From assembly GCA_006218065.1 (NCBI GenBank), contig VBWE01000029.1:1-32492 (forward strand): DNA of 32,492 bases. The letters run 5' to 3'. The stretch's first letter is position 1, and each line of letters starts with the position of its first letter. The stretch comes from Bacteroidota bacterium. GTDB taxonomy: Bacteria > Bacteroidota > Bacteroidia > Palsa-965. Position numbers and translations under genes: made by a program. Below, in pieces: positions 23,164 to 31,077 of the stretch. The notes below the pieces were generated by a model. It did no database searches. It was not told the DNA's origin and saw nothing but the letters and a program-made list of their open reading frames with translations.

Positions 23164-24816
23164 ATGAAAAAGTATTTTTTCCTGCCGGTTGCTGCCGGCT
23201 TCTTCCTCGTTGCCTGCAGTGGCGACGGCGGAAAATCATCACGTTATGCTGATGCTAACGACAGGTCCCGGGATTATGAAAAAGTGCCTTACTCCGAACA
23301 GGAATCTTCGGGCAAGTACGATTTCAAACACGATCTGAATCCCGACTACCCGTTGCCGCCGCCTCCGCCGCCCGGAACGAATACCGAGGAATACGCCAAA
23401 CTAAAAGAGAACGAATACAAATCCGTGGCCAACGCGCCGCTGTCCACTTTTTCCATCGATGTGGACAAGGCATCGTACTCCAACGTGCGCCGTTTTATCA
23501 GCGAAGGCAGCCTTCCCCCGGCCGAAGCGGTGCGGGTAGAGGAGATGATCAATTATTTCAGTTATACGTACGCGCAGCCCGATGTGAAAAATCCGCACCC
23601 GTTTACCGTGAACATGGAAGTGGCCGACTGTCCCTGGAATCCGAAGCACAAACTCGTGCATGTGGGTTTGCAGGGCAAGCAAATAAAAGCGGATAAAATT
23701 CCGCCGCAGAACCTCGTTTTCCTGGTCGATGTGTCCGGCTCGATGGCTGCGGAGAATAAACTTCCGCTGGTGAAATCGGGATTAAAATTGCTGGTGGAAA
23801 ACCTGCGGGAAGAAGATAAAGTAGCTATCGTAACCTATGCCGGCGATGCAGGCCTGAAACTTCGCCCGACCAGCGGCGATGAAAAAGCAAAAATCACCGA
23901 AGCCATCGACGCATTGCAGTCCGGTGGCTCGACTGCCGGCGAAGCCGGTATCCGCGTGGCGTATGAAACCGCGCGCCGTTTCTATAAAAAGAACGGGAAC
24001 AACCGCGTGATCCTGTGCACCGACGGCGATTTCAACGTGGGCATCCAGAGTAACGATGAACTGGAAAAACTGATCGAAGCGAAAAGGAACGAAGGCGTGT
24101 TTTTGACCGTGCTCGGTTTCGGTATGGGCAATTACAAGGACGATAAGATGGAAATCCTCGCGGATAAAGGAAACGGCAACTACGCGTATATCGACGATAT
24201 CCTGGAAGCGAAAAAAGTACTCGTCAGCGAAATGAGCGGAACCTTGCTCACCATCGCGAAAGATGTGAAGATCCAGGTGGAGTTCAATCCCGCGCTGGTC
24301 AAAGGATACCGCTTAGTCGGTTACGAAAACAGGATGCTGAACGCCGAAGATTTCAACGACGATAAAAAAGACGCCGGTGAAATGGGTGCAGGACATTCCG
24401 TTACCGCTTTGTACGAGATTATTCCTGCCGGCTCCGATGAAAAAGTAACCGGTGCGGTCGACCCGCTGAAATACCAGCAGCTTTCGACCAAAGCCGAAGG
24501 ACAGGAACTGCTCACCGTAAAATGCCGGTACAAAATGCCCGCCGACACCGCGAGTAAAATGTTCGCGCAGCCCCTCAGCGACGGCAGCCGCACGTTCTTC
24601 ACCGCTTCTGAAAATTTCCGTTTCGCCGCTGCCGTCGCACAGTTCGGTATGCTGCTCCGCGATTCGGAACACAAAGGCACCGCCACGTTTGAAAACACGC
24701 TCGCCCTCGCCCGCAGCGCCAAAGGCCGCGACGACGAAGGTTACCGCTCCGAATTCATCCGGCTCGCCGAAAAAGCGGAACTGCTGAAAAAGGATGTTGT
24801 AAAAGAGAATATGTAA
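23164..24816 (+). CDS. VWA/DUF3520 (YfbK-type) lipoprotein
   Basis: The protein has 550 residues from the ATG at 23164. This start gives a lipoprotein signal MKKYFFLPVAAGFFLVAC with Cys18 as the lipidation site; 12 more codons upstream are repeat DNA. A proline-rich linker (PPPPPPG, about residue 65) precedes the YfbK-type N-terminal domain (SVANAPLSTFSIDVDKASYS). The VWA domain follows with DVSGSMAA, GGSTAGEAG and TDGDFN, and then the DUF3520 region (FNPALVKGYRLVGYENRMLN to EFIRLAEKAE). It is probably anchored in the outer membrane. It is the tandem paralogue of 20760-22733 and lacks that protein's regulatory-like beta domain. The two genes are separated by 430 bp that holds two large palindromic elements. 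Confidence 0.88.
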   Translation: MKKYFFLPVAAGFFLVACSGDGGKSSRYADANDRSRDYEKVPYSEQESSGKYDFKHDLNPDYPLPPPPPPGTNTEEYAKLKENEYKSVANAPLSTFSIDVDKASYSNVRRFISEGSLPPAEAVRVEEMINYFSYTYAQPDVKNPHPFTVNMEVADCPWNPKHKLVHVGLQGKQIKADKIPPQNLVFLVDVSGSMAAENKLPLVKSGLKLLVENLREEDKVAIVTYAGDAGLKLRPTSGDEKAKITEAIDALQSGGSTAGEAGIRVAYETARRFYKKNGNNRVILCTDGDFNVGIQSNDELEKLIEAKRNEGVFLTVLGFGMGNYKDDKMEILADKGNGNYAYIDDILEAKKVLVSEMSGTLLTIAKDVKIQVEFNPALVKGYRLVGYENRMLNAEDFNDDKKDAGEMGAGHSVTALYEIIPAGSDEKVTGAVDPLKYQQLSTKAEGQELLTVKCRYKMPADTASKMFAQPLSDGSRTFFTASENFRFAAAVAQFGMLLRDSEHKGTATFENTLALARSAKGRDDEGYRSEFIRLAEKAELLKKDVVKENM

Positions 24817-24846
24817 TTCTACCGGGAAATAACGCGCTTCAAAATA

Positions 24847-24910
24847 AACCACGGACACGGAGGAACACAGAGTCTCCGTGGTTCTCTGTGTTCTCCGTGC
24901 CTCCGTGGTT
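24847..24910. repeat. Dispersed hairpin repeat, family B, copy 2
   Basis: This shorter relative of 8883-8955 starts AACCACGGACACGGAGGAAC, with complementary right arm GTTCTCCGTGCCTCCGTGGTT. It lies downstream of the VWA lipoprotein gene. Confidence 0.85.
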
Positions 24911-24955
24911 GCTGTTCCCGGAGAGCCGCGGGAATTTGTATTCCCCGGAAAGTAA

Positions 24956-24963
24956 TACCTTTC
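24956..24963 (+). promoter_or_regulatory. -7-like box TACCTTTC 4 nt before an ATG
   Basis: The box matches TAnnTTTG except for the last base and ends 4 nt before the ATG at 24968, the same geometry as before the genes at 11095 and 11283. Confidence 0.4.
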
Positions 24964-24967
24964 CATC

Positions 24968-25315
24968 ATGGCTCAGGCTCCGGCGACTCCCTTTTTGTTC
25001 ACCCGTTTTTTCACGCGTTCCTGGATATGGAACATTTTATTCACGACCGTTTTCGCCGTCATCATGCTTTTGGGCTGGGCGAAAGTATCGTCGCTGGACG
25101 CTAACCGGACCTGGTTTTTCCTGGCTCTTGCTTCGTCAGTCGGAAGCGGCGTACATACGTTACTGCTGATCCTTTTCGCCATCCGCCGGGCAGGCCGCAA
25201 ACACTGGCTTGCAGCGGGATGTTTCACCATCCATCTCTTTGTTTCGGGAATTACCGCCTACTATTTATTCGCACTCTGGATCGTGACCATCGGCTTCGCC
25301 ACGATACGTAATTGA
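24968..25315 (+). CDS. Small three-helix membrane protein
   Basis: The protein has 115 residues with predicted transmembrane helices at about 20-40 (NILFTTVFAVIMLLGWA), 48-72 (WFFLALASSVGSGVHTLLLILFA) and 84-110 (AGCFTIHLFVSGITAYYLFALWIVTIGF). There is no signal peptide or recognised family. It lies 3 bp upstream of the MmcQ/YjbR gene, which makes an operon likely. It has a -7-like box 4 nt before the start. Function is unknown. Confidence 0.75.
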   Translation: MAQAPATPFLFTRFFTRSWIWNILFTTVFAVIMLLGWAKVSSLDANRTWFFLALASSVGSGVHTLLLILFAIRRAGRKHWLAAGCFTIHLFVSGITAYYLFALWIVTIGFATIRN

Positions 25316-25318
25316 GTC

Positions 25319-25669
25319 ATGGATATCGAGGAACTTCGCACGTTTTGCCTCGCTTTCCCGCATGCCACCGAAGACGTGAAATGGGGACACGATCTCTGTT
25401 TCTGCATCGCCGGGAAAATGTTTTGCGTTACCGGCCTGGATGCGCCCCACGGCGTTTCGTTCAAAGTAACCGCCGAAGAATTTGAAGAACTCTCCGTCCG
25501 TCCCGGCTGGATGCCTGCGCCGTACGTGGCCAGATACAAATGGGTGCTGGTGAAAGACCTCGCTTCGGAAAGTGACAAAACCCTGAAAAAGTATATCAAA
25601 CAATCTTACGAGTTGATCCTTGCCGGGCTTCCTGCGAAAGAGCGAAAGAAACTGGAGACGAAGAAATAA
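25319..25669 (+). CDS. MmcQ/YjbR (DUF419) family protein
   Basis: This 116-residue soluble protein has the double-wing fold of the MmcQ/YjbR family. Typical features are the N-terminal helix IEELRTFCLAFPHATEDVKWG, the strand pair LCFCIAGKMFCVTG, the VSFKV(T)AEEFEEL segment, the PGWMPAPYVARYKWVLV stretch and the closing helix KKYIKQSYELILAGL. Members are thought to bind nucleic acid or nucleotides, but their job is not settled. It is predicted to be in the cytoplasm. It directly follows the small membrane-protein gene with a 3-bp gap. Confidence 0.88.
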   Translation: MDIEELRTFCLAFPHATEDVKWGHDLCFCIAGKMFCVTGLDAPHGVSFKVTAEEFEELSVRPGWMPAPYVARYKWVLVKDLASESDKTLKKYIKQSYELILAGLPAKERKKLETKK

Positions 25670-25679
25670 CTTCGACCGT

Positions 25680-25826
25680 TTATGCAGACTAATCTGCGGT
25701 AATCAGCGTAATCTGCGGCAAAAATTTTGGAAACCCGGAGAATCGCCTGTCCTGCACGCAAGCCATGGCCGCTGAGCCTCTACCAGCGCTGCGACTACTC
25801 TGCGCCCCTGCAGTGAAGAATTCAAT
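25680..25826. repeat. Decayed repeat stretch related to family C
   Basis: Direct AATCTGCGG units near 25691 and 25712 are followed by CTCTGCGCCCCTGCAGTGAAG, which resembles the right arm of the repeat at 12633-12740. I see no gene in the 231-bp gap 25670-25900; its right end holds the rocD promoter box. Confidence 0.45.
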
Positions 25827-25873
25827 GCCACCGCCCGAAAACCCCGTTTTTCGCCCGTTTCAGCCGCTTTGAT

Positions 25874-25881
25874 TATCTTTG
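25874..25881 (+). promoter_or_regulatory. -7 promoter box TATCTTTG
   Basis: This is a perfect TAnnTTTG match 19 nt upstream of the ornithine aminotransferase ATG at 25901. A TTTTTCG stretch about 20 nt further upstream may serve as a weak -33 element. Confidence 0.6.
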
Positions 25882-25900
25882 TATTATAAAATTTCAAAGT

Positions 25901-27136
25901 ATGAGTATGGTTAAGGAGCAAATTTCCCGTTCGCAGCAGATGATGGGCTTGGAGGATAAGTACGGTGCGCACAACTATCACCCGATACCCGTGGTGATCG
26001 GGCGCGGCGAAGGCGTTTTCGTATGGGATGCGGAAGGAAAACGGTATTACGATTTTCTTTCGGCGTATTCTGCCGTTAACCAGGGACATTGTCACCCGAA
26101 AATCATTTCCGCACTGGTACAGCAGGCGCAGAAGATCACGCTTACGTCCCGCGCATTTTATAATACCGAGCTTGGCGAATACGAGAAATTCATCACCTCG
26201 TTTTTCGGATACGATAAAGTTTTGCCGATGAATACCGGCGTGGAAGCCGTAGAAACGGCCGTTAAACTTTCGCGGCGCTGGGGGTATTCCGTCAAAGGCA
26301 TTCCCGACGGGCAGGCGAAAATCGTTTGGGTGGAAAATAATTTTCACGGCAGAACGATCTCGTCCATTTCCGCTTCTACCGATCCGAGCAGCTACGGCGG
26401 CTTTGGCCCGCTGGTTCCCGGCTACGTTATAATTCCATTCAATGACCTTACCGCGCTTGAAAACGCGCTGAAAGATCCGCACGTGGCCGCCTTTATTTTT
26501 GAACCGGTACAGGGCGAAGCAGGCGTTATCGTTCCCGATACAGGTTACCTGGAAGGTGTCCGTGAAATGTGCAGCAAACATAACGTACTGATGGTTGCCG
26601 ACGAAGTGCAGAGCGGACTTTGCCGTACCGGCCGTATGCTCGCCTGCGATCACGAAAACGTTCGTCCCGATATTTTAGTCCTCGGCAAAGCGCTTTCAGG
26701 CGGCGTGCTCCCGGTTTCGGCCGTCCTTGCCGACGACGCGATCATGCTCACCATCAAACCCGGCGAACACGGTTCCACCTATGGCGGCAACCCGCTCGCC
26801 TGCCACGTGGCCATGGCTGCGCTCACCGTGCTGCAGGAAGAAAAAATGGCGGAAAATTCCGAAAGACTCGGGCAAATACTTCGCCGTGAACTGAACGCCA
26901 TTCCAAGCAAGCGCATTAAGCTTGTCCGCGGAAAAGGTTTGTTCAACGCCATCGTGATCGAACCGCAGAACGGGATTACGGCCTGGGAAGTCTGCCTGAA
27001 AATGGCGGAACTCGGCCTGCTCGCAAAACCCACGCACGGCGACATCATCCGTTTCGCGCCGCCGCTCTGCATCACCGAAGAACAGCTTTTCGAATGTATC
27101 GCCATCATCCGCGAAGCGCTGCTCAGTTTCGACTGA
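25901..27136 (+). CDS. rocD: Ornithine--oxo-acid transaminase (ornithine aminotransferase)
   Basis: This 411-residue class-III PLP-dependent aminotransferase converts ornithine and 2-oxoglutarate to glutamate-5-semialdehyde and glutamate, linking arginine and proline metabolism. It is cytoplasmic. The PLP-binding lysine is K263 in LGKALSGG, and the cofactor-contacting aspartate is D234 in [14 protein letters not shown]. The family pattern [20 protein letters not shown] (110-129), NNFHGRT (146-152) and [10 protein letters not shown] (291-300) is complete. The segment [13 protein letters not shown] near the N-terminus is typical of RocD rather than of acetylornithine aminotransferase. Its length matches the family. 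There is a perfect -7 box upstream. No arginase or other arginine-catabolic gene is adjacent. Confidence 0.95.
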   Translation: MSMVKEQISRSQQMMGLEDKYGAHNYHPIPVVIGRGEGVFVWDAEGKRYYDFLSAYSAVNQGHCHPKIISALVQQAQKITLTSRAFYNTELGEYEKFITSFFGYDKVLPMNTGVEAVETAVKLSRRWGYSVKGIPDGQAKIVWVENNFHGRTISSISASTDPSSYGGFGPLVPGYVIIPFNDLTALENALKDPHVAAFIFEPVQGEAGVIVPDTGYLEGVREMCSKHNVLMVADEVQSGLCRTGRMLACDHENVRPDILVLGKALSGGVLPVSAVLADDAIMLTIKPGEHGSTYGGNPLACHVAMAALTVLQEEKMAENSERLGQILRRELNAIPSKRIKLVRGKGLFNAIVIEPQNGITAWEVCLKMAELGLLAKPTHGDIIRFAPPLCITEEQLFECIAIIREALLSFD

Positions 27137-27190
27137 TCACGAAATAAATTTCCGCAGCAGGATGCAGGCAGGATACGTAATATAAACGCG

Positions 27191-27296
27191 TCAGCCTTTT
27201 TGCAAAAACTTCGCCGTGTGCTCCTGTGGCCCGGTTTGCGGGTTTCCTGGTTCTCTGCGTTCAAATACCGGAACGGTTTTTGCAAAAAAAGGCTGA
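27191..27296 (+). repeat. Inverted repeat ending next to the start codon at 27298
   Basis: The arms TCAGCCTTTTTGCAAAAAC (27191-27209) and its complement with two extra A (27276-27296) enclose a CCGG-rich middle. The right arm ends 1 nt before the ATG, so in RNA it would form a long stem-loop that may mask initiation or mark a small insertion element. Confidence 0.7.
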
Positions 27297-27297
27297 C

Positions 27298-28434
27298 ATG
27301 AACAAAAACTACCTTGCTTCCGTATTCCTTTCCGTATTATTTTTCACAGTATCCGCACAGAAGCCTGAAACGCCACGCATATGTTCCAATACCCCGGAAA
27401 GTAATTTCGCCCAGCTTGCAACGCTGAAAGTAAAAAGTGAAACCGAATGGGAAATCGACAAGAGCAGCGGGGTAAAAACAAAAAACGCATACTGCGAATA
27501 CGAAAAGAACGGCTGCCTCACCAAAGCCTGGTATCCCTGCGGCGATAATCCCGCCGGCGGAAAATATGCGGCGAATAGCTGGACCTTCAATGCCAAAGGA
27601 TATAAAACAGGCTTCCGCCAGGTTTGGTACAATAAAGATTCTGCTGAAGTAATTTACCACGACGAAGTTCACCTGCTGGATAGCCTCGACCGGTATTATG
27701 AATCACATTTCATTTACAAGGATGTGCAAACCGGGCCGTCCGGACTTTTCGACCGCGAAGATTTGTATCACCGGTACGATATTGCCGGTTATACTGCAGT
27801 AACGAAACACTGCAAACTAAAAGGTACCGATTCCGTTTCCTGCGATACGTATTTTTTCAACGATGCCGTGCAGGCGGAAGCAGTCAGGACCACTTCGCTG
27901 TTTTACCCGGTCAAAGACAAACGCAGGTTCGTGGCGATGGATGAAAAAAGGCGCATGATTGAAATGATCACGTACAAAGATTCGAAGGGCAGGGAAGAAG
28001 AGACTCACAATTTCACTGAATACAACGATACCCGCCGCGGAGATACCAGTTCAACCATCCGGCTTTACCAATTGGTCAATGGTAAAAAAGAACTGGTGCA
28101 GGAAATCATTCATTATGGAAAAGAGTACGTGGTTACCAATCATTATAAAAACGGGGCGATGATTAATACACATACGGAATACCAGCCCCAGGCCGGCGGT
28201 GATCCCATTGTAACAGTTGACGAAACTCCAGTTGAACTTCCGTATAAAGAAAAAACATCGTCAACCGTTGACCGTAAAAAAATAAAAACCGTCACAACCT
28301 GGAGAGAATATCCCGGAAAGACGGAGCGGAAAGACGTATTTATTCAAAAATTTCTGCCGAACGGTTTGTTGTTTGAATCCGACTACGGATATTCGAAGAA
28401 GAAAATACAATACGAATACACGTACTTCCAATGA
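27298..28434 (+). CDS. Secreted protein of unknown function, paralogue 1
   Basis: This 378-residue protein has a signal peptide (MNKNYLASVFLSVLFFTVSAQ). The start at 27298 was chosen because it opens the signal; 24 upstream codons are repeat DNA. The mature sequence is made of beta-hairpin-like units that repeat a 'Y...G....Y' pattern (KNAYCEYEKNGCLTKAWYP, GKYAANSWTFNAKGYKTGFRQVWYNKDSAEVIYHDE, HYGKEYVVTNHYKNGAMI), similar to YD/MORN-like repeats. There are several cysteines. The segment GCL..AWYPCGDNPAGGKY to RQVWYNKDSAEVIYH recurs in the gene that follows, so the two are paralogues. The stop codon overlaps the next start (ATGA). Function is unknown; secretion to the periplasm or surface is inferred. 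Confidence 0.78.
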   Translation: MNKNYLASVFLSVLFFTVSAQKPETPRICSNTPESNFAQLATLKVKSETEWEIDKSSGVKTKNAYCEYEKNGCLTKAWYPCGDNPAGGKYAANSWTFNAKGYKTGFRQVWYNKDSAEVIYHDEVHLLDSLDRYYESHFIYKDVQTGPSGLFDREDLYHRYDIAGYTAVTKHCKLKGTDSVSCDTYFFNDAVQAEAVRTTSLFYPVKDKRRFVAMDEKRRMIEMITYKDSKGREEETHNFTEYNDTRRGDTSSTIRLYQLVNGKKELVQEIIHYGKEYVVTNHYKNGAMINTHTEYQPQAGGDPIVTVDETPVELPYKEKTSSTVDRKKIKTVTTWREYPGKTERKDVFIQKFLPNGLLFESDYGYSKKKIQYEYTYFQ

Positions 28435-29564
28435 AACAATACCTTTTCCTGTTTGCCGTCCTGCTTTCGGACGCCGTTTCCGCGCAACGGTTTTTGCCCG
28501 TCCAGACCTGCGTCAGCGTGCCCGGCGACTCGACGGAACTGCTGCTGAAGAATAAAGTACAGACCTGCACCGAAACGCAGGTGGACAAAAAAACAGGCAG
28601 GTTCATCAGCGTCGCCATCAAGTATTACAATGAAAAAGGCTGCCTGGTCCGCACGATATACAGCAACCCGGATAACCGCGCCGGCGGAAAATACGATTCG
28701 GAAACCTTTACCTACGGTGACCATGGAATTGTTATCCTGCACCAGCGCCTCTGGTACGATAAAGATTCGAACGAAGTGGTGTATCACAAAGAATCGTTTT
28801 CAACCGATAAAAAAGGACGATACACCGAGGCGCATTACAATTACAACAATAAAAGCCAGGTGAACCCCAACGCGCTTGTCGCCGAGGATTTTTATTACAG
28901 CTACGATCAACCGGGATATGGATTAATAGTAAAGCATTTCAAACGTTCAGAAAAAGACACGCTGAATGCCGATACCTATTATTATACTGATGTAAATTCC
29001 GTTAAAGCGGAAAAAGCGGTGATGAGACAATACCTTCCGAACGGCAAAATAAATGAGCGCGTGCAGAATGAAATGGGGCATACCGTGAGCAGTACGCTTT
29101 ACTCCGACAGGACCTGCAAGGCGAAAGACGTGCATTACCAGTATGTGTATGAGTACAAAAACCGGCTGATGGTTCACGAAAAATCATTGCGCGAAGTGAA
29201 CGGTAAAATGGAACTGGAACGCGAAACGTTCCGGAACGGGAATGAAATAACCTACGTCATTTACAAAAACGGCAAAGAAGCCAAACGCGAAACGGAGATT
29301 CTTCCCGTTGCGGACAAGGAAGAAAATCCCGATGACGGCGAAAACCCGCTTCCCGCGGGAGGATGCATAACCAGGAAACAGGAAAGCAAAGATGCTAAAG
29401 GAAATAAAATCATTACCGAATGGCAGGAATGCCCGGGATCAAGTACCCCAAGCGGCCTGTTCAAAACAAGCTACCAGAAGAACGGGCTCCCGGTTAAAAT
29501 AGAGTACGAAGGGGATTATCCCGATGTGATCATAACTTATACGTATCGCGCGGGGAAGAAGTAA
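28431..29564 (+). CDS. Secreted protein of unknown function, paralogue 2
   Basis: This 377-residue protein has a signal peptide (MKQYLFLFAVLLSDAVSAQ). It is coupled to the preceding gene by a 4-nt ATGA overlap. It shares with it the block NEKGCLVRTIYSNPDNRAGGKY, then HQRLWYDKDSNEVVYHKESF and later Tyr/Lys-rich hairpins (YEYKNRLMVHEKSL, NGNEITYVIYKNG). A second part near residue 300 has an acidic Pro/Glu linker (EENPDDGENPLPAGG), followed by KGNKIITEWQECPG, which parallels KIKTVTTWREYPG of paralogue 1. The two are probably secreted together and may interact or be a duplicated pair with divergent targets. I see no catalytic motif. A copy of the family D element follows the stop. Confidence 0.78.
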   Translation: MKQYLFLFAVLLSDAVSAQRFLPVQTCVSVPGDSTELLLKNKVQTCTETQVDKKTGRFISVAIKYYNEKGCLVRTIYSNPDNRAGGKYDSETFTYGDHGIVILHQRLWYDKDSNEVVYHKESFSTDKKGRYTEAHYNYNNKSQVNPNALVAEDFYYSYDQPGYGLIVKHFKRSEKDTLNADTYYYTDVNSVKAEKAVMRQYLPNGKINERVQNEMGHTVSSTLYSDRTCKAKDVHYQYVYEYKNRLMVHEKSLREVNGKMELERETFRNGNEITYVIYKNGKEAKRETEILPVADKEENPDDGENPLPAGGCITRKQESKDAKGNKIITEWQECPGSSTPSGLFKTSYQKNGLPVKIEYEGDYPDVIITYTYRAGKK

Positions 29565-29576
29565 TCAAAACATCGC

Positions 29577-29818
29577 TTTAAAATTCCTCCGGAGACTGTT
29601 TTACGGGAATGTCTTTCTATACGTCGGAATAGTGCTTATTCAAGCGGCAGTAGCAGTGGCAGCGGCAGTCGATGTTGTGCGCTTCGCATGTCTCCCGGTT
29701 TTTCCGGGAACATTGCTGTAATACGGATACTGCCACTGCCACTGCTCCTGCCGCTTGATCTGTTCCGGCGTAAGTAGTTCTTGATTTTGTAACGGGTACG
29801 CGGAGGAACTTTAAACAG
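29577..29818. repeat. Dispersed palindromic element, family D, copy 2
   Basis: This 242-bp element starts TTTAAAATTCC and ends GGAACTTTAAACAG. Its outer parts match the reverse complement of copy 1 (20419-20696), but the core (for example GATGTTGTGCGCTTCGCATG at 29671-29690) reads in the same direction as in copy 1. The inner arms differ in sequence from copy 1 yet stay self-complementary. The right end contains the stop codon of the oxidoreductase gene (29811-29813). Confidence 0.88.
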
Positions 29819-30944
29819 ATTTAATAACCATCTCCGCCGCATCTTCCCCCACCAGGCTCCCGATAGCCACGCCCATACCGCCCATGCGCACTGCGCAGAA
29901 CACGTTTTCCTGCACGGGCTGTACAATCGACGATTTACGGCTTCCCACGCCCATAATGCCGCTCCAGCGTTGTTCAATTTCGTAATTCACGCCGGGCAGG
30001 ATCATACCGGACAGTAAATGCTCGAGCCGGTCCTGGATAAGCGGGTTAAGGCTCATGTCCGTTGTTTTTTCGTTGGCGAAATCCATATTCCGGCCGCCTC
30101 CGAAAAGCAAACGTTCGCCCACGTTCCGGAAATAATAGTAGCCTTTCTGGTAGTGGAAAGTGCCCTGTACCCGCAGGCCGGGAATGGGTTTGGTGATCAG
30201 TACCTGCGCGCGGGCGGGTTCCACATCGTAATCGGGCAGGAGCTGCCGCGCAAAACCGTTGGTGCAGATGAGCAGCCTGCGGCAGGAAATCGAAAAATCC
30301 TGGTCGGTATGCACAACCACTTTCCCGGATTCCTGCGAAAAGGAATTTATCCCGAGCCCGTTGATGATCTTCACCCCGGAGCGGCTCACTTTTTCAATCA
30401 GCGCATCCATCATCCGCCCGGTATCGATCTGGCCTTCCGCCGTATTCAGGATCAAATGGTTCACTCCGGAAAAACCGAAGCGGCTGATATCCTCGTCGGC
30501 CCGGCGGTAGGTTTCCCCGGCCCCGGTAATGGCCTTCATGTGCCGGTTGAAATCTGCGATATGATCCAGGCATTCGGCGTAAGCGGGTTCCTCGTCAAAA
30601 ACTTCGTAGCCGCCGTTTCCTTCAAAGCGGATGGCCTCGTCTCCCAGGTTTTCGCGCAGCCGTTTAAGTCCCCGGTATCGCCTTTCCACCAGGGCAAAAA
30701 CATCATTTTCACTGTTGGTTTTCAGGTCGTCGATCAGCTCGGTGCAGCTTCCGAAACAGGCAAAACCGGCATTCCGGGTACTGGCCCCGCTGGGCAGGAT
30801 GCCCCGTTCAATGACCGCAACATGCAGCGAAGGAGCTTTTTTCTTCAGTCCCAGTGCGGCGTTCAGGCCAACAATACCGCTGCCGACGACCAAAACGTCG
30901 ATACCGGTAAAAAAACGGTCTTTTTCCCAAAAACTGAGCTGCAT
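29811..30944 (-). CDS. FAD-dependent oxidoreductase (DAO family)
   Basis: This 377-residue cytoplasmic flavoprotein belongs to the D-amino-acid oxidase/glycine oxidase-like family. The N-terminal dinucleotide-binding motif is GSGIVGLNAA (G21-x-G23-x-x-G26), followed by the ERG acidic end of the second strand. The segment SGASTRNAGFACFGS (about 54-68) is the flavin-contacting loop of this family. The C-terminal RWSGIMGVGSRKSSIV and VRMGGMGVAIGSLVGE stretches complete the FAD site. The start at 30944 was chosen because MQLSFWEKDRFFTGIDVLVV begins the fold. The substrate is unknown; amine or amino-acid oxidation is likely. The last codons lie inside the family D repeat. The gene is divergent from the TPR-repeat gene at 31078. 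Confidence 0.88.
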   Translation of the reverse strand: MQLSFWEKDRFFTGIDVLVVGSGIVGLNAALGLKKKAPSLHVAVIERGILPSGASTRNAGFACFGSCTELIDDLKTNSENDVFALVERRYRGLKRLRENLGDEAIRFEGNGGYEVFDEEPAYAECLDHIADFNRHMKAITGAGETYRRADEDISRFGFSGVNHLILNTAEGQIDTGRMMDALIEKVSRSGVKIINGLGINSFSQESGKVVVHTDQDFSISCRRLLICTNGFARQLLPDYDVEPARAQVLITKPIPGLRVQGTFHYQKGYYYFRNVGERLLFGGGRNMDFANEKTTDMSLNPLIQDRLEHLLSGMILPGVNYEIEQRWSGIMGVGSRKSSIVQPVQENVFCAVRMGGMGVAIGSLVGEDAAEMVIKSV

Positions 30945-31077
30945 CGGGCGCCTTGTGTAAAACTGGTATGCAAGTTGTTTCGTATACTTATAACCTGATC
31001 GGCTAAATCGCGTAAAAATAGGCACAGTTCACGATTTTGACCGATATTTGTCGGCTAAAATAGAAGGAATACGATTT

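Noticed and set aside
25703-26653. Minus-strand frame of 316 codons opposite rocD
   Set aside because: It is antisense to the certain ornithine aminotransferase gene and has no recognisable fold.
30018-30998. Plus-strand frame of 326 codons opposite the FAD oxidoreductase
   Set aside because: It is antisense to a gene with clear FAD motifs; composition is typical of a shadow frame.
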